Part shown: one piece after another, positions 63,944 through 64,000 of the stretch
How positions within the stretch are numbered: the stretch's first letter is position 1
How the letters are laid out: every line of letters begins with the position of its first letter
From: Pseudalkalibacillus sp. SCS-8
GTDB taxonomy: Bacteria; Bacillota; Bacilli; Bacillales; Fictibacillaceae
Assembly (NCBI RefSeq): GCF_040126055.1
Contig: NZ_CP143541.1
Coordinates: 372,001-436,000 of the forward strand
Length of the DNA: 64,000 nucleotides
Direction: 5' to 3'
Program-made: the position numbers and the translations under genes
The notes under the pieces: model-generated
Database searches by the model: none
What the model saw: only the letters and a program-made list of their open reading frames with translations
Told to the model about the DNA's origin: nothing

Positions 63944-64000
63944 GTGAACCCCCATTCTCTTAAGAAGACTCCGCTTGTGTTCGTCCCAGGCTTGTTTGGA
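63944..64000 (+). CDS. Alpha/beta hydrolase or lipase, partial (cut by window end)
   Basis: GTG at 63944 follows GAGGAGG by six bases and opens MNPHSLKKTPLVFVPGLFG, which runs off the window. PLVFVPGLFG is the first strand and oxyanion loop of lipase/esterase-type alpha/beta hydrolases. Nineteen residues are visible, so the subfamily is unknown. Confidence 0.65.
   Translation, partial: MNPHSLKKTPLVFVPGLFG

Overview
The window is chromosomal DNA from a low-to-medium GC, spore-forming-type Bacillaceae bacterium; I cannot fix the genus. Support comes from strong AGGAGG-type ribosome binding sites, frequent GTG/TTG starts, many U-tailed hairpin terminators, and families typical of Bacillus relatives: RlmCD, DUF1385/YqhQ, DUF4317, DUF3221 lipoprotein, PGB-3D wall protein, secreted subtilase, DUF1287 and a PerR-like katG operator. 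No rRNA, tRNA, CRISPR array, integrase or complete insertion sequence was seen.

Layout. 0-5.8 kb: an FMN reductase-like gene, a run of small AT-rich membrane/hypothetical genes, then rlmCD. 5.8-15.3 kb is an AT-rich defence island between rlmCD and katG. It holds a four-gene type II CBASS operon (CD-NTase, Cap2 E1/E2 fusion, Cap3 JAB peptidase, HNH-SAVED effector), a compact restriction-modification cluster (methylase plus half-size specificity subunit on minus; XRE controller plus PD-ExK nuclease on plus, divergent around an inverted repeat), and an orphan HEPN gene. 15.3-30 kb is ordinary chromosome: katG with PerR-like boxes, MFS pump, lipoprotein, DUF4317, an internally duplicated beta-helix protein, TPR protein, NSS transporter, ABC exporter, selO.

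30-36.2 kb is a second accessory block: DUF262 + HEPN pair, a PLD/DEAD/DUF3427-type helicase, and an overlapping DUF6884 + GIY-YIG pair. 36.2-42.9 kb has two MFS pumps, a decayed DJ-1/PfpI pseudogene, an ArsR-type regulator coupled to its pump, a SgrR_N-like regulator and an alpha/beta hydrolase. 43-58.5 kb carries a CHRD protein, ParB-like protein, aldo/keto reductase, DUF1385, an amidinotransferase-fold hydrolase, a Cys-rich small-barrel protein, an unrecognised 659-residue protein paired with an ATP-grasp enzyme, wall and secreted proteins (3D-domain protein, metzincin, subtilase), an RNase H-like protein and an amine oxidase. 58.8-64 kb has an RND permease, a DUF1287 protein, two Ala-rich proteins (one with an A11-GKG repeat) and the start of a lipase/esterase cut by the window end.

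Intergenic structure is rich: at least four sites with GTGTCAGGCAC-type palindromes, two 20-21 bp minisatellites of unrelated sequence, and a longer GC-rich dispersed-type repeat near 62.9 kb. Several genes have good Shine-Dalgarno sites but no ATG/GTG/TTG at the expected place (ATT for cap3, ATC for the DUF6526-like gene, and two that look like one-base losses just after ATG).
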